From Symbiodinium natans (lineage: Eukaryota > Sar > Dinophyceae > Suessiales > Symbiodiniaceae): 64,000 bases of DNA. Below the pieces are notes generated by a model, which was not told where the DNA came from, ran no database searches, and saw nothing but the letters and a program-made list of their open reading frames with translations. Where the stretch lies: the NCBI GenBank assembly GCA_905221605.1, contig CAJNDS010002185.1:540318-604317 (forward strand). Direction: 5' to 3'. Positions 21,993 to 30,882 of the stretch are shown here, piece by piece. The translations under genes and the position numbers were made by a program. How positions within the stretch are numbered: the first letter of the stretch is position 1; every line of letters begins with the position of its first letter.

Positions 21993-22105
21993 CTAGGACC
22001 CAGAGTAGGCCCTTGTTCTCTTTCTTCAGGGTTTGGGCTCCCTTGTCAGCACCTTTATGCCAAAAAGGCCACCCTTTCCATTCCAAGGTTTCTCTCGGGT
22101 CGGAC
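21993..22105 (+). mobile_element. MITE-like element, family B, copy 2
   Basis: CTAGGACCCAGAGTAGGCCC at the left end and TCTCTCGGGTCGGA at the right, with an interior similar to 44711-44821. Lies head to tail with a family A element. Confidence 0.6.
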
Positions 22106-23000
22106 TACCTTTGGAGTTTCAGTGGTTCATGGCCCTTGCTGAAGGATTCCGACGCTCCCCTCAGCTCCAAACCCTAAGCCCTAAACCCTAGGCCCCTAAG
22201 CCCTGGAAAACCTAAAACTCTAAAGGGCAAATATCGTTTAAGGGAAGATGATTCCCCTATTCGCGTGGGACTGGGCCCTAGAGGGTTTGGTGCTCTTGGG
22301 GGGTGTTGCCTTAAAACTTAAGTGCTCTAAGCCCTAAGCCCTAAGCCCTAAGCTCTCAACCCTAAACCCTAAACCCAACCCTAGAGGTTTAGGGTTTAGG
22401 CTCCTGACGCGCTCATAGGTGCCGCGTGGAGGCCAGAGCAGATGGGCGGTGGAATGCGAGGCGCCGGTGAGTTTTTGCACCCTGAAGGCCAAAAGCCCTG
22501 AACTCTAAGCCCTACATCCCTGCACCCTAAGCCCCCGAAATCCTGAGTTTCCTGAACCCCCTTAAACCCAAACCCCAAACCCTAAACCCTAATCCCTAAA
22601 CCCTAAACCCCTAAGCCCCAAACCCTCTTGAACCCTAAGTCCCCCCAAAACCAGCAGACCCCGACCAGGAATATGACCATCCTAGAGGCGGGCGTGAACA
22701 TGCTGGCGCCGCGGCTGTTCACTCTGACATCGGGGTCCCAAAGAGCCCGGTTTAGGGTTTAGGGTTTAGGGCTAAGGGTCAAGGGTTTAGGGTACCCGAA
22801 GCCCTGCGCCCGAAGCCCTTGAACCCTAAGCTTGTGGGGTCATCGTGTGGGATTGAGTTTTGAGGGCAGATCCGGGTGAGCTCAACCCCTCTCAACCCCT
22901 CTCAAAACCCTCTCAACCCTTAAACCTTCACCCTCTCAACCATAAACCCTACACCCTAAACCCTCAGTCCCTAAAGCTCTCAACCCTAAAAACCCTCAAG
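22106..23000. other. Intron-like stretch
   Basis: CCCTAAA and CCCTAAG blocks, plus a unique island at 22664-22750 after ACCAG that I cannot assign. Ends with CCCTCAAG at the CSD5 acceptor. Confidence 0.4.
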
Positions 23001-25946
23001 GATGGCATGAAGCTCGCCGGCATGATCCGGTGCCCCGGCTGACCATGGGCTCAGGGGGCCTCTCTGGGCTCCCAGAGCATCTTATTGCTCAGGATTCCGG
23101 AGTTTCGAGGGGTTTAGGGTTTAGGGTTTAGGGTTTAGGGTTCAGGGTTCAGGGTTTAGGGCCGTTCAGGGTTTAGGGTTTTAGAGGTCGGGTGGCCCTC
23201 TGGTCCTGCGCCAAACCCATGGTGCGCGCATTGTGTTTGAAAGTGAAAGGCATGTTTTTCGCATTTCAAGCTCCTGCACACTTACAAGAACGGGACACAA
23301 ACCTGCAATGTACACCATTGGTGGGGTTGGGAGGCCATCCTCGCATGATGGGTTTTGGAGGGATTTACATATGGTCTTAAAGCAAGCTTGCACGGCTTTA
23401 GAAAAACGTTGTACTTGCTGTAGTACTTGCTAGGATTTGATGCGTTTCAAGGTAATTTGCATGGAGCTGGAAATGCTAAGAACACTGCATCTTACCGGGA
23501 TATGTGGAGAACGTTGCTAGTGTGGAAAGCTCGTGAATACCGTTATTGCTAGGACTTGGAGCACTGTCAAACAGGCGAACGTACATCAATACGGTGATTT
23601 GCAGGTTTTCGCGCTGTTTTTGTAATTATCCAGGAGCTCAAAACGCTCAAAACAGTTCAAATTGCAGTATTTAAAGCCTTTGAATGTCGAGTCGGACCTA
23701 TGAAAACAAACAAAAAGGAGAGCCACGCCCAGGAAAAACACGCCTCCGCCGGGTCTAGGGCCTAGGGTTGGCGTTTTGAGTTTAGGGGACTTCAGGGTTC
23801 GCGGCCAGAGGGTTTTGGGGTTCAGGGCTTGGGGTTTTGGACATTAAGGTTGAGGGTTGAGGGCATTTGGTCTGTTGCAGCACCCCTCACAAAGCCCACT
23901 GCCTTAAATCCCAAACCCAAGTTCTAAACAAACCCTAAGCCCAAAACCCTGACCCGTAAGCCCTAAAACAACCCTAAACCCGAAACCCTGAACCCTAAAC
24001 CCCAAACCCTAAACCCGAAACCCTAAACCCCCAAACCTTAAACTGCACCGGAGCGGGCCCAGGTGCTTCTACGACCACAAAGGCTTTGGTCACCTTGCCT
24101 GCAGATCGGAAGCCTCAACCCTCAACCCCCTAAAAACCCTAAAGGGTTCGGTTTAGGGTTTAGGGTTTAGGGTTTCGGGTTTAGTGTTCAGGGTTTAGGG
24201 CTCTGAAGCCGCTTTAAGCCCTAAATGCCCACAGCCCTAACGGACACCAAAAGCCCTAAAGCCCTCAAAGCCCTAGGTTGCCCTCTGGGGAGGGTGGTGT
24301 GCAGGGTTTAGGGTTTAGGATTGAGGAATTAGGGTTTAGGGTGAGGGTTTAGGATCCCAAATGTGGTCTAGCATTTGGAGTCGGAGGTTTTGGGCGGGTT
24401 TGGGGCTTAAGCCTAAACCCGAAACCGGTGAGTGAGGTTTCATTAACTGCACTGGCAATCCGGTCGACATCTACTTCCAGGGCCGCCGCAGCCTTAGCCG
24501 CTGCTGCTGGCATTTCCGGCTCAAGGAGGTTTAATCCCTTCCCCGAATATTAAACGGGTGGCCCCCCCCCCAATAGACTCTCGAAATGTGTTTTTTTTAA
24601 TCATTAGGGGGAGGTTTTTATCCAAATGTCATGTTTGGGGTAAAAAGGGTTTTGGGTCTAGGCTGGGAAGGGAGGCAAGGGAGCTTCAGGATGTTGGTTG
24701 GCTTGCGGGTTTTGGGAGCCCTGAACCTACCCCCTAATTCGGAATAGGGTTTAAAACAGGCGGGGTCGGTTTCGGCAGGATTGTGGAAAGGGGCAGGCTG
24801 TAAGGGTAAACCCTAAACCCGAAACCCTAAACAGCCCAAAAAAGAATCCCAAATGCGAGGACCTTGGCACTATCTCCAAATTCCGAACCTTGAGCCCCAA
24901 GTTTAGGGTTTAGAGTTTAGAGAATCCCCAAACCCCAGACCCGATGGAAGGTTCTGGGGTGCGCCTTTCTGGTTATGGCTTCGGGTTTGGGGTTTAAGGG
25001 TCTACGGTTGAGAGGAGTTCAGGGTCTAGGGTTTAGAGTTGCCGGGCTTTGAGTTCTGGAGGGTTCAGAGATCGCCCTGTGGGGCTTCAATGCTTTGGAC
25101 CTGAGGGGGTTTTTTGGCTCAGGAACATGGCTGAACATGATTAAAGTTTGCAGTTTGAAGTTTAGGTTTAGGGTAGAGGGGCGAGGGTTTAGGGTTTAGG
25201 GTTTAGGGCTTAGGGTTTAGGGTTTAGGGTTTAGGCTGAATTGGCGCCTGGTTACCAGGCGACGTGGGCCACGACGCGCAGAAGAGATGTGAAGACATGG
25301 GCGCGGTGCCTCCGGCGGCATTTCAGCTGGCGAGGTGTACTAAGCAGGGTTTAGGGTTAGGGTTTAGGGTTTAGGGTTGAGGGTTTAGGGTTTAGGGTTA
25401 AGGGTTTAGGGTTTAGGGTTTAGGGGTTCTTGAACATAGCCTCATATTTTTGCCGGGTATCTTCAGCAGGGTCCAGTTGGGTTTATCAAAAAACTTGCTA
25501 GGGAGCCACTTCTTGTTAGCTCTACGATGCGCCCTGAAGGACTGTAGCACTCCCCAAACCCCAGCACTCTAGACTCTAGAGGGAAAACGCCCTAGTACAC
25601 CAAACCTCCCTAAGCCCGAAACGCCAAAGCCTAGTCATTCCTACTAAAAACCCACGTATTCCTGGGCTCGGGTATCCCAAGTGTCCCAAGGGACAGGATC
25701 TCTGAAACGGAAGGGTTCTGGGGTTTAGGGTTTTGGGCCTTTAGGGTTCAAGGGCTTAAGTAGGGTTTGGAGCGTAGGGTTTAGGGTTTAGGGTTTAGTG
25801 TTTAGGGTTTCGGGTTTAGGGGCCTGAACTCTCCCTGAAGCCCTGAGCCTTTCACCGGAAGGTTGGCACCGTTGTGTGGTTCACCGTGTACGCCCAGACG
25901 GATAGCCGTCCCTTGGGCTCGGAACCCCAAGCCCTCAACTCTGAGG
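23001..25946 (+). CDS. Cold-shock domain 5, four exons including a 26-nt micro-exon
   Basis: Exon a (23001-23029, after CCTCAAG) encodes DGMKLAGMI and ends with two bases of an Arg codon at a GT donor. Exon b is only 26 nt (24063-24088, after GGCCCAG); it completes the Arg and encodes CFYDHKGF, ending with one base before GTCACC. Exon c starts at 24437 (after GTGAG), completes Gly and encodes FINCTGNPVDIYFQGRR. The joins in phase 2 and phase 1 rebuild a canonical KGFGFIN and DIYF pair that no single exon contains. Exon d (25862 to about 25946, after CCGGAAG) encodes VGTVVWFTVYAQTDSRPLG, the last strands. The end of exon c is uncertain. Confidence 0.7.
23105..23760. other. Unique, repeat-poor intron-like stretch
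   Basis: After a TTTAGGG block (23110-23175), about 550 bp of ordinary-looking AT-richer sequence with words such as GTACTTGCT repeated. No coding frame or known element. Confidence 0.45.
24540..25861. other. Intron-like stretch within CSD5
   Basis: Degenerate TTTAGGG blocks (25185-25235, 25350-25425). A unique island at 25240-25345 begins with the near-perfect palindrome CGCCTGGTTACCAGGCG. No supported exon. Confidence 0.4.
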
Positions 25947-26707
25947 GTTTAGGGTTTAGGGTTTGGGGTTTAGGGTTCTGGGGGAATTTTGTTGAGGGTT
26001 TGGGGCTGAGGTCTCAAGGACCTAGTCGAACGCCCAAGGATGAAACGCCAGGCTCCGAGCCCCTCCACCCTCAAACGGGCACTCCAATCCCCCGAGCCCT
26101 AAGCCCTCAACCTTGCCATGCGTGCATCCTAAAAGCCACAAAGCTCAAGAAGAGCGTCCCGAAAGCCATATGCAAAGGGGCCCCCCCGAAGCTTAAAGCC
26201 TAAACCCCAACCCCAACAGAACCCAAGGCTTGTCAGACCACTCATCCAAAACCCTCAACCAGCTGAAAGCCCGCAAATCCTCAATTGCAATCCTCCCAAA
26301 CCTTCCCAAACCCTCCCAAACCGTCTCAAACCGTCCCAAGCCGTCCCAAGCCCCCGCAAACCTCCCAAACCCTCCCGCGCCCAACCCTCACAAAACATCC
26401 CAAACCCTCAAGCCTCCCAAACACTCCCAAGCCCTCAAAGCCCTGAACTTCTGAACACGGAGGATGGCAGGCTCGAGAGATAGAGCCCTGGCTGCATCCC
26501 CCACCCCCCCCCTTCCCCCGTCGCTTCGGGCCACTTAAGGGGAAGCTCCCTTCAGCTTCGGGGGCTCCCCAAACCCGAACCCCCCCAAAGACCCCCAAAG
26601 TCAGCTCCCCCCAACACCTCAAGAGCCAGAGAGAGAAGAGAGCCCACAAAAGAAACAAAGAACAGAGGAAAGAAAGAAACAAAGAAGGAAAGACAGAGAG
26701 ACCCAGA

Positions 26708-26750
26708 CTGGGTTCGCGTCACGAAGTTCAGCTCAGATGCCGACAAGAAG
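26708..26750 (+). CDS. Candidate CSD C-terminal exon
   Basis: After GACCCAG the frame reads WVRVTKFSSDADKK and stops at a donor that is again GTTTAGG. The pattern V-x-K/F-x-x-D-x-D resembles the final strands of the neighbouring CSDs. No matching first half was found nearby, so it stands alone. Confidence 0.35.
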
Positions 26751-27882
26751 GTTTAGGATTCAGGGTCAAGGGACTGAATAGGAGCTACCTCAACAAGATC
26801 TCAGCAGAGGTTCTTGCGGGTGACGGCTCCTCCCCGGGCGGCATCACCCCCGACATGCTCGGCCCAAAAGGCGGAGTGGCATTGGGGTGTTTGGTTTTTA
26901 AAGTGTGTAGGGTTTGGGAGTTTAGGGTTTAGGGTTTAGGGTTTAGGTTTAGGGTTTAGGGAACAGCAGGGCCATCAGCCACCGAAGGTTGTCAAAACCT
27001 CAACTCTTCAACCGGCGGCCCTAGGCAAACCTTTTCTCAACCCCAAACAAACTTGTAAGCCGGCATTTGCCACAAACCCTTAAACCCCATTTAAACTACA
27101 GTTTCCTTACGGGTTTCCTTAGGACTTTTTTTGGTCTAGGGTTTAGGGTAGTTTACATAAGGCGCAAGGGAGTATGAATAATGTTATGTTTATGAGTGTT
27201 CAAAGGGGAGTTTATTACACCCTGAAACCCTCGAAGCCCTCAAAGGCACCTTAATCAAAGAAGGGCTTAAAGGGTCTAGGAGGCAGGGTTTAGGTTCAGG
27301 GCTTAGAGTTTTGGAGTCAGTACCCCCCTAAACCCTCAAGCAATCCTCCTGAAGACATACCCTTAAACCCGCAAGCCCAGCAAAGCAAACCCTGAAACCC
27401 AGAAGCCCTGGGCTTCGCGAAAGGCTGTTCGGAACCAAGTTGGGGGTACACTCTTCAAAGATAGTCTTCGGGCTTGGGATCTCGGGCTTAGGATTTAGGA
27501 CAGCGCCACCCACCTTTCAAAGAAGATGTTGGGGGATGGGGGCTTCAATACCACCCATGTCCTACCCGAACCCCCCTAACTCTGAAGGCAGTAGCCGGCC
27601 TCTTTCAGAAGCTACACTGTCCTCCACTCAGAACACTCCCTAGACTCCCTAAACCCCCTAATCCCTAAACCCTAAGTTTTGAACCCTACTCAACGTCCAA
27701 AAGTGAAGTCCTTGCGAAGCAGGCTGGGGCAAGGGTATGGCGCGGACCCCAGATCCTCTGGGGGCGTCGAGGTCTTTCGGGTTTAGGGCTTAGGGTTTAG
27801 GGCTGAGGGTTTAGGGCTTAGGGTTCCGGGGGTTTAGGGTTTAGGGTTTAGGGCTTAGGGCTTAGGGTTTAGGGCTTAGGGT
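26751..27882. other. Intron-like stretch, mixed heptamers
   Basis: TTTAGGG blocks at 26920-26960 and 27780-27882 with variant heptamers (TTAGGGC). No exon assigned. Confidence 0.4.
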
Positions 27883-27990
27883 TCAGCATCTCAAGTTCAA
27901 GCATTCACCAGTTAAGCTCCCGACTTCGGTTTGAATATCTAGCCACCCACCCTTCGGATCCAACAACGTTAGGAACACATATTTTGCTTT
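27883..27990. repeat. Dispersed module S, copy 2
   Basis: TTCAGCATCTCAAGTTCAAG, then CATTCACCAGTTAAGC and GAATATCTAGCCACCCACCC, matching 20198-20300 in order. Both copies follow heptamers, and each is followed, after a few hundred bp, by a large tandem array. Confidence 0.65.
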
Positions 27991-28261
27991 ATTGTCATTG
28001 TGCCATCGCACAGTCGAACGCCCCTACTTGCATAAACCCACCCACGCGCTTGTCTTTCCTACGTAGATCACGCCAGATTTTGTCAATCGTGTTTTTCCCC
28101 CCAAAATAGCCCTCAAACCGGGAGTGTTTTGAGCGATTTTGGATCAGGGAGTGTCTCTTGGCCGGATTCGAATCCTTTTGCTGCCAGTCTTGGGGGATCC
28201 CTAACCTCCCTCAAACCGGGAGCGTTTGTCTGTTCAGCTGGGGCTGAGAGGGTGCGGGCGG

Positions 28262-28543
28262 GGCTGGGTGGGTGGGTGGGTGGGTGGGTGGGTTGTGGGG
28301 TGGTGGGGGTGGTGGGTGTGGGTGGTGGTGGCTGGGGGGTGGCTGGGCTGGTGATGGTGGCTGGAGGGTGGTGGTGGGTGGTGGGTGGTGGGATGGTGGT
28401 GGTGGCGGTGGCTGGCTGGCTGGTGGCTGGTGGCTGGTGGATGGTGGGGGTGGTGGTGGGTGGGGGGGGTGGGGGGTGGGGGGTGGGGGGGGGGGGGGTG
28501 GCGGGTGGGGGTGGCGGGTGGCGGGTGGCGGGTGGCGGGTGGC

Positions 28544-28593
<50 letters not shown>

Positions 28594-29560
28594 TTGGTGG
28601 GGTGGTGGGTGGGTGGTGGGTGGGTGGTGGGTGGTGGGGTGGTGGGTGGTGGGTGGTGGGTGGGTGGTGGGGGTGGTGGGGTGGTGGGTGGTGGGGTGGG
28701 GGGTGGTGGTGGGTGGTGGGTGGGGGTGGTGGGTGGTGGGTGGGGGTGGTGGGGGGTGGGTGGTGTGGGTGGTGGGTGGTGGGTGGTGGGTGGTGGGTGG
28801 GGTGGTGGGTGGTGGGTGGTGGGTGTGGGGGTGGTGGGGGGTGGGTGGTGGGTGGGGGGGGGTGGTGGGTGGTGGGTGGGGGTGGTGGGTGGTGGTGGGT
28901 GGTGGGTGGTGGGTGGTGGGTGGTGGGTGGTGGGTGGGGGTGGTGGGTGGTGGGTGGTGGGTGGTGTGGTGGGTGGTGGGTGGTGGGTGGTGGGTGGTGG
29001 TGGGGGGTGGGGTGGTGGTGGGTGGTGGGTGGTGGGTGGTGGGGGTGGGTTGGTGGGTGGTGGGGGTGGGTGGTGGGTGGTGGGTGGGTGGGGGGGGTGG
29101 TGGGGGTGGGGTGGTGGGTGGTGGTGGGGGGTGGTGGGGTGGGTGGTGGGTGGTGGGTGGGGGTGGGTGGGTGGTGGGGTGGTGGGTGGTGGGGGTGGTG
29201 GGTGTGGGGTGGTGGGGGGTGGGTGGTGGGTGGTGGGTGGTGGGTGGTGGGTGGTGGGTGGTGGGGTGGTGGGTGGTGGGTGGGGGTGGTGTGGGTGGTG
29301 GGTGGTGGGTGGGGGTGGTGGGTGGTGGGTGTGGGGTGGTGGGTGGTGGGTGGGGGTGGTGGGTGGTGGGTGGTGGGTGGTGGGGGTGGGTGGTGTGGTG
29401 GGTGGTGGGTGGTGGGTGGTGGGTGGTGGGTGGTGGGTGGTGGGTGGTGGGTGGTGGGTGGTGGGTGGTGGGTGGTGGGTGGTGGGTGGTGGGTGGTGGG
29501 TGGTGGGTGGTGGGTGGTGGGTGGTGGGTGGTGGGTGGTGGGTGGTGGGTGGTGGGTAGG
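28262..29560 (+). repeat. 1.3-kb G/T-only satellite (GGTGGTGGGT)n
   Basis: Almost 1.3 kb with nearly no A or C on this strand. GGTGGG/GGTGG units run with irregular expansions and contain a purer (GGTGGGT)n section at about 29400-29555. The left part has GGC-containing variants. All six frames stay open over hundreds of codons (Gly/Val/Trp or His/Pro/Thr) purely because of composition. Confidence 0.95.
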
Positions 29561-29605
29561 GAGGGCGGGGTGAGTGGGGTGGGAGGGGGATGGGAGGGGG
29601 GGTGG

Positions 29606-29651
29606 GCTTCGTCGGCAAGCCACCGACAAAGCCGTGCCTTGCCGACGAAGC
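29606..29651. other. Perfect 14-bp inverted repeat (hairpin)
   Basis: GCTTCGTCGGCAAG (29606-29619) and CTTGCCGACGAAGC (29638-29651) with an 18-nt spacer, directly after the G/T satellite. No U-run follows, so it is not a bacterial-type terminator. Confidence 0.9.
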
Positions 29652-29659
29652 AATTGCGT

Positions 29660-30349
29660 CTTTCGGATGAATGACCTTCAAGTTGAAATCGAAAACAAAG
29701 TAAGAGAGGTTTAGGGTTTAGGGCTTCAGGGGTGAAAGGGGCTTAGGGGCAGTTTGGGGTTGAGGGTTTTAGGGCAAATTTAGGGTGTGGAGAAAAAAAC
29801 TACATCCCTAGGTTCCCCCATAATTGTGGCTATTTCAGCCTAGTGAAGGTTATTTAAGGGGGAATTCAGGGGGGGTAGTCTAGAGGGTCTGCCTCCCAAC
29901 CCGGCAGGTGATGTGGCCAGGGTTCCGGGTTTAGGTCGGGTTTAGCCCTAAACCCTAAACCTTAAATCCTAAACCCTAAACCCCAAACCCTTATCCTTAG
30001 GTCTCAGAGTTTATAGGGACCAGCAGCCCTTTGCTGAGGATTATGATCCATACATGGACTACTCTTGGTCCATGGGGTGCCTTGCTGGCAAGGAGAACCG
30101 GCCCTAAACCCTAAACCCGAAACCCTAGACCCTAAACCCTAAACCCTAAACCCTAAACCTTAAACCCTAAACCCGAAACCCGAAACCCTAAACATCCTAC
30201 GGTTGCCCGCCGAGCCTCGGAACCCTAAGCCTCAAGCTGTAAAGCCGTAAAACCCTAAACCCGAAGCCCTAAACCCGAAGCCCTAAACCCTAAGCCCTAA
30301 GCCCTGAGCCCTGAGCCCTGAGCCCTAACCCTCAACCCTTCTGAGGCCG
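29660..30349. other. Intron-like stretch with one exon candidate
   Basis: C-rich heptamers at 29940-29995 and 30100-30340. At 30037-30090, after GCTGAG, the frame reads DYDPYMDYSWSMG and resembles the Tyr/Gly-rich exon at 30350. Confidence 0.4.
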
Positions 30350-30403
30350 ATGGACTACGGCGACTACGGTGGCAAGGGCTGGGGCAAGGCCTACCCACCG
30401 AAG
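30350..30403 (+). CDS. Gly/Tyr-rich exon (possible N-terminus) before CSD6
   Basis: After CTGAGGCCG the frame reads MDYGDYGGKGWGKAYPPK and then a GC donor. Gly/Tyr/Lys-rich segments often accompany CSDs in RNA-binding proteins. The AG just before the ATG could be either a cis acceptor or a spliced-leader trans-splice site, which would make this a gene start. The copia element is inserted 40 bp downstream, in the intron between this exon and CSD6. Confidence 0.45.
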
Positions 30404-30442
30404 GCCCCCCACTCCTTGGGAGTCTGCTGGAGTTCTGCCGGG

Positions 30443-30447
30443 GGCTG
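30443..30447. other. Target-site duplication, left copy
   Basis: GGCTG immediately before the left LTR. The same five bases follow the right LTR at 39574-39578, as expected for copia integration. Confidence 0.9.
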
Positions 30448-30789
30448 TGTCAGTGCTGTGACTCAGGTGGCTGAAACATGCAAGCCACGAGAAGTGTATC
30501 ATGTGAGTTGTCCTGCATGGGCTATTCTGTATAGTTCATACTTGGCACAAGTGAAGGTGTGCCGCGATGTTTTCTCTCAATGCCCTCAGGAATTCCTTTT
30601 GCCGATTCCATGGCTGACAAACATCGACCGAGCGATGCGACAGTGAAAAGGACAGTCTTGTGTCCGAGGGAAGCACATTTCGTGTGCATCAGCAGCTGGT
30701 TCAGCTGCGTTACGTTCATTTGTGGACTGGGCAGCCTCGTGATTCCATTCCTTCATCCTTCGACGATAGAGGCTGCGCCCGCACCAATA
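30448..30789 (+). repeat. Left LTR, 342 bp
   Basis: Begins TGTCAGTGCTGTGACTC and ends GCACCAATA. The right LTR (39232-39573) reads identically. The TG...TA termini differ from the usual TG...CA. The polyprotein frame is open back into this LTR (to ATG 30559), but that ATG lies within the LTR and is unlikely to be the start. Confidence 0.95.
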
Positions 30790-30790
30790 C

Positions 30791-30803
30791 TGGTAGCGGA
30801 GCC
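30791..30803 (+). promoter_or_regulatory. Primer-binding site, initiator tRNA-Met type
   Basis: TGGTAGCGGAGCC one base after the left LTR. It starts with TGG (complement of the tRNA CCA end) and closely resembles the 3' complement of eukaryotic initiator tRNA-Met (TGGTAGCAGAGG), the usual primer of copia elements. Confidence 0.85.
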
Positions 30804-30882
30804 TTCTCTCAGACTGAGGGTTGGCTCCGAGACCAGGGACCTTGGTGGCGCTTCGCTCTCCGTGATCCAGACCAGAACCTCG

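Noticed and set aside
25108-25128. Possible relic of the dinoflagellate spliced leader (TTTTGGCTCAGG before AACATGG)
   Set aside because: Only the last dozen bases resemble the leader, with one mismatch; the preceding bases do not match, so chance is adequate.
28113-29681. Open frames of over 400 codons in several frames on both strands
   Set aside because: They exist only because the GGTGG satellite contains almost no A or C on one strand. The products are pure Gly/Val/Trp or His/Pro/Thr repeats.
30559-30882. Upstream extension of the polyprotein from ATG 30559
   Set aside because: It lies inside the LTR and crosses the primer-binding site. The first ATG after the PBS (30883) is the more likely start.
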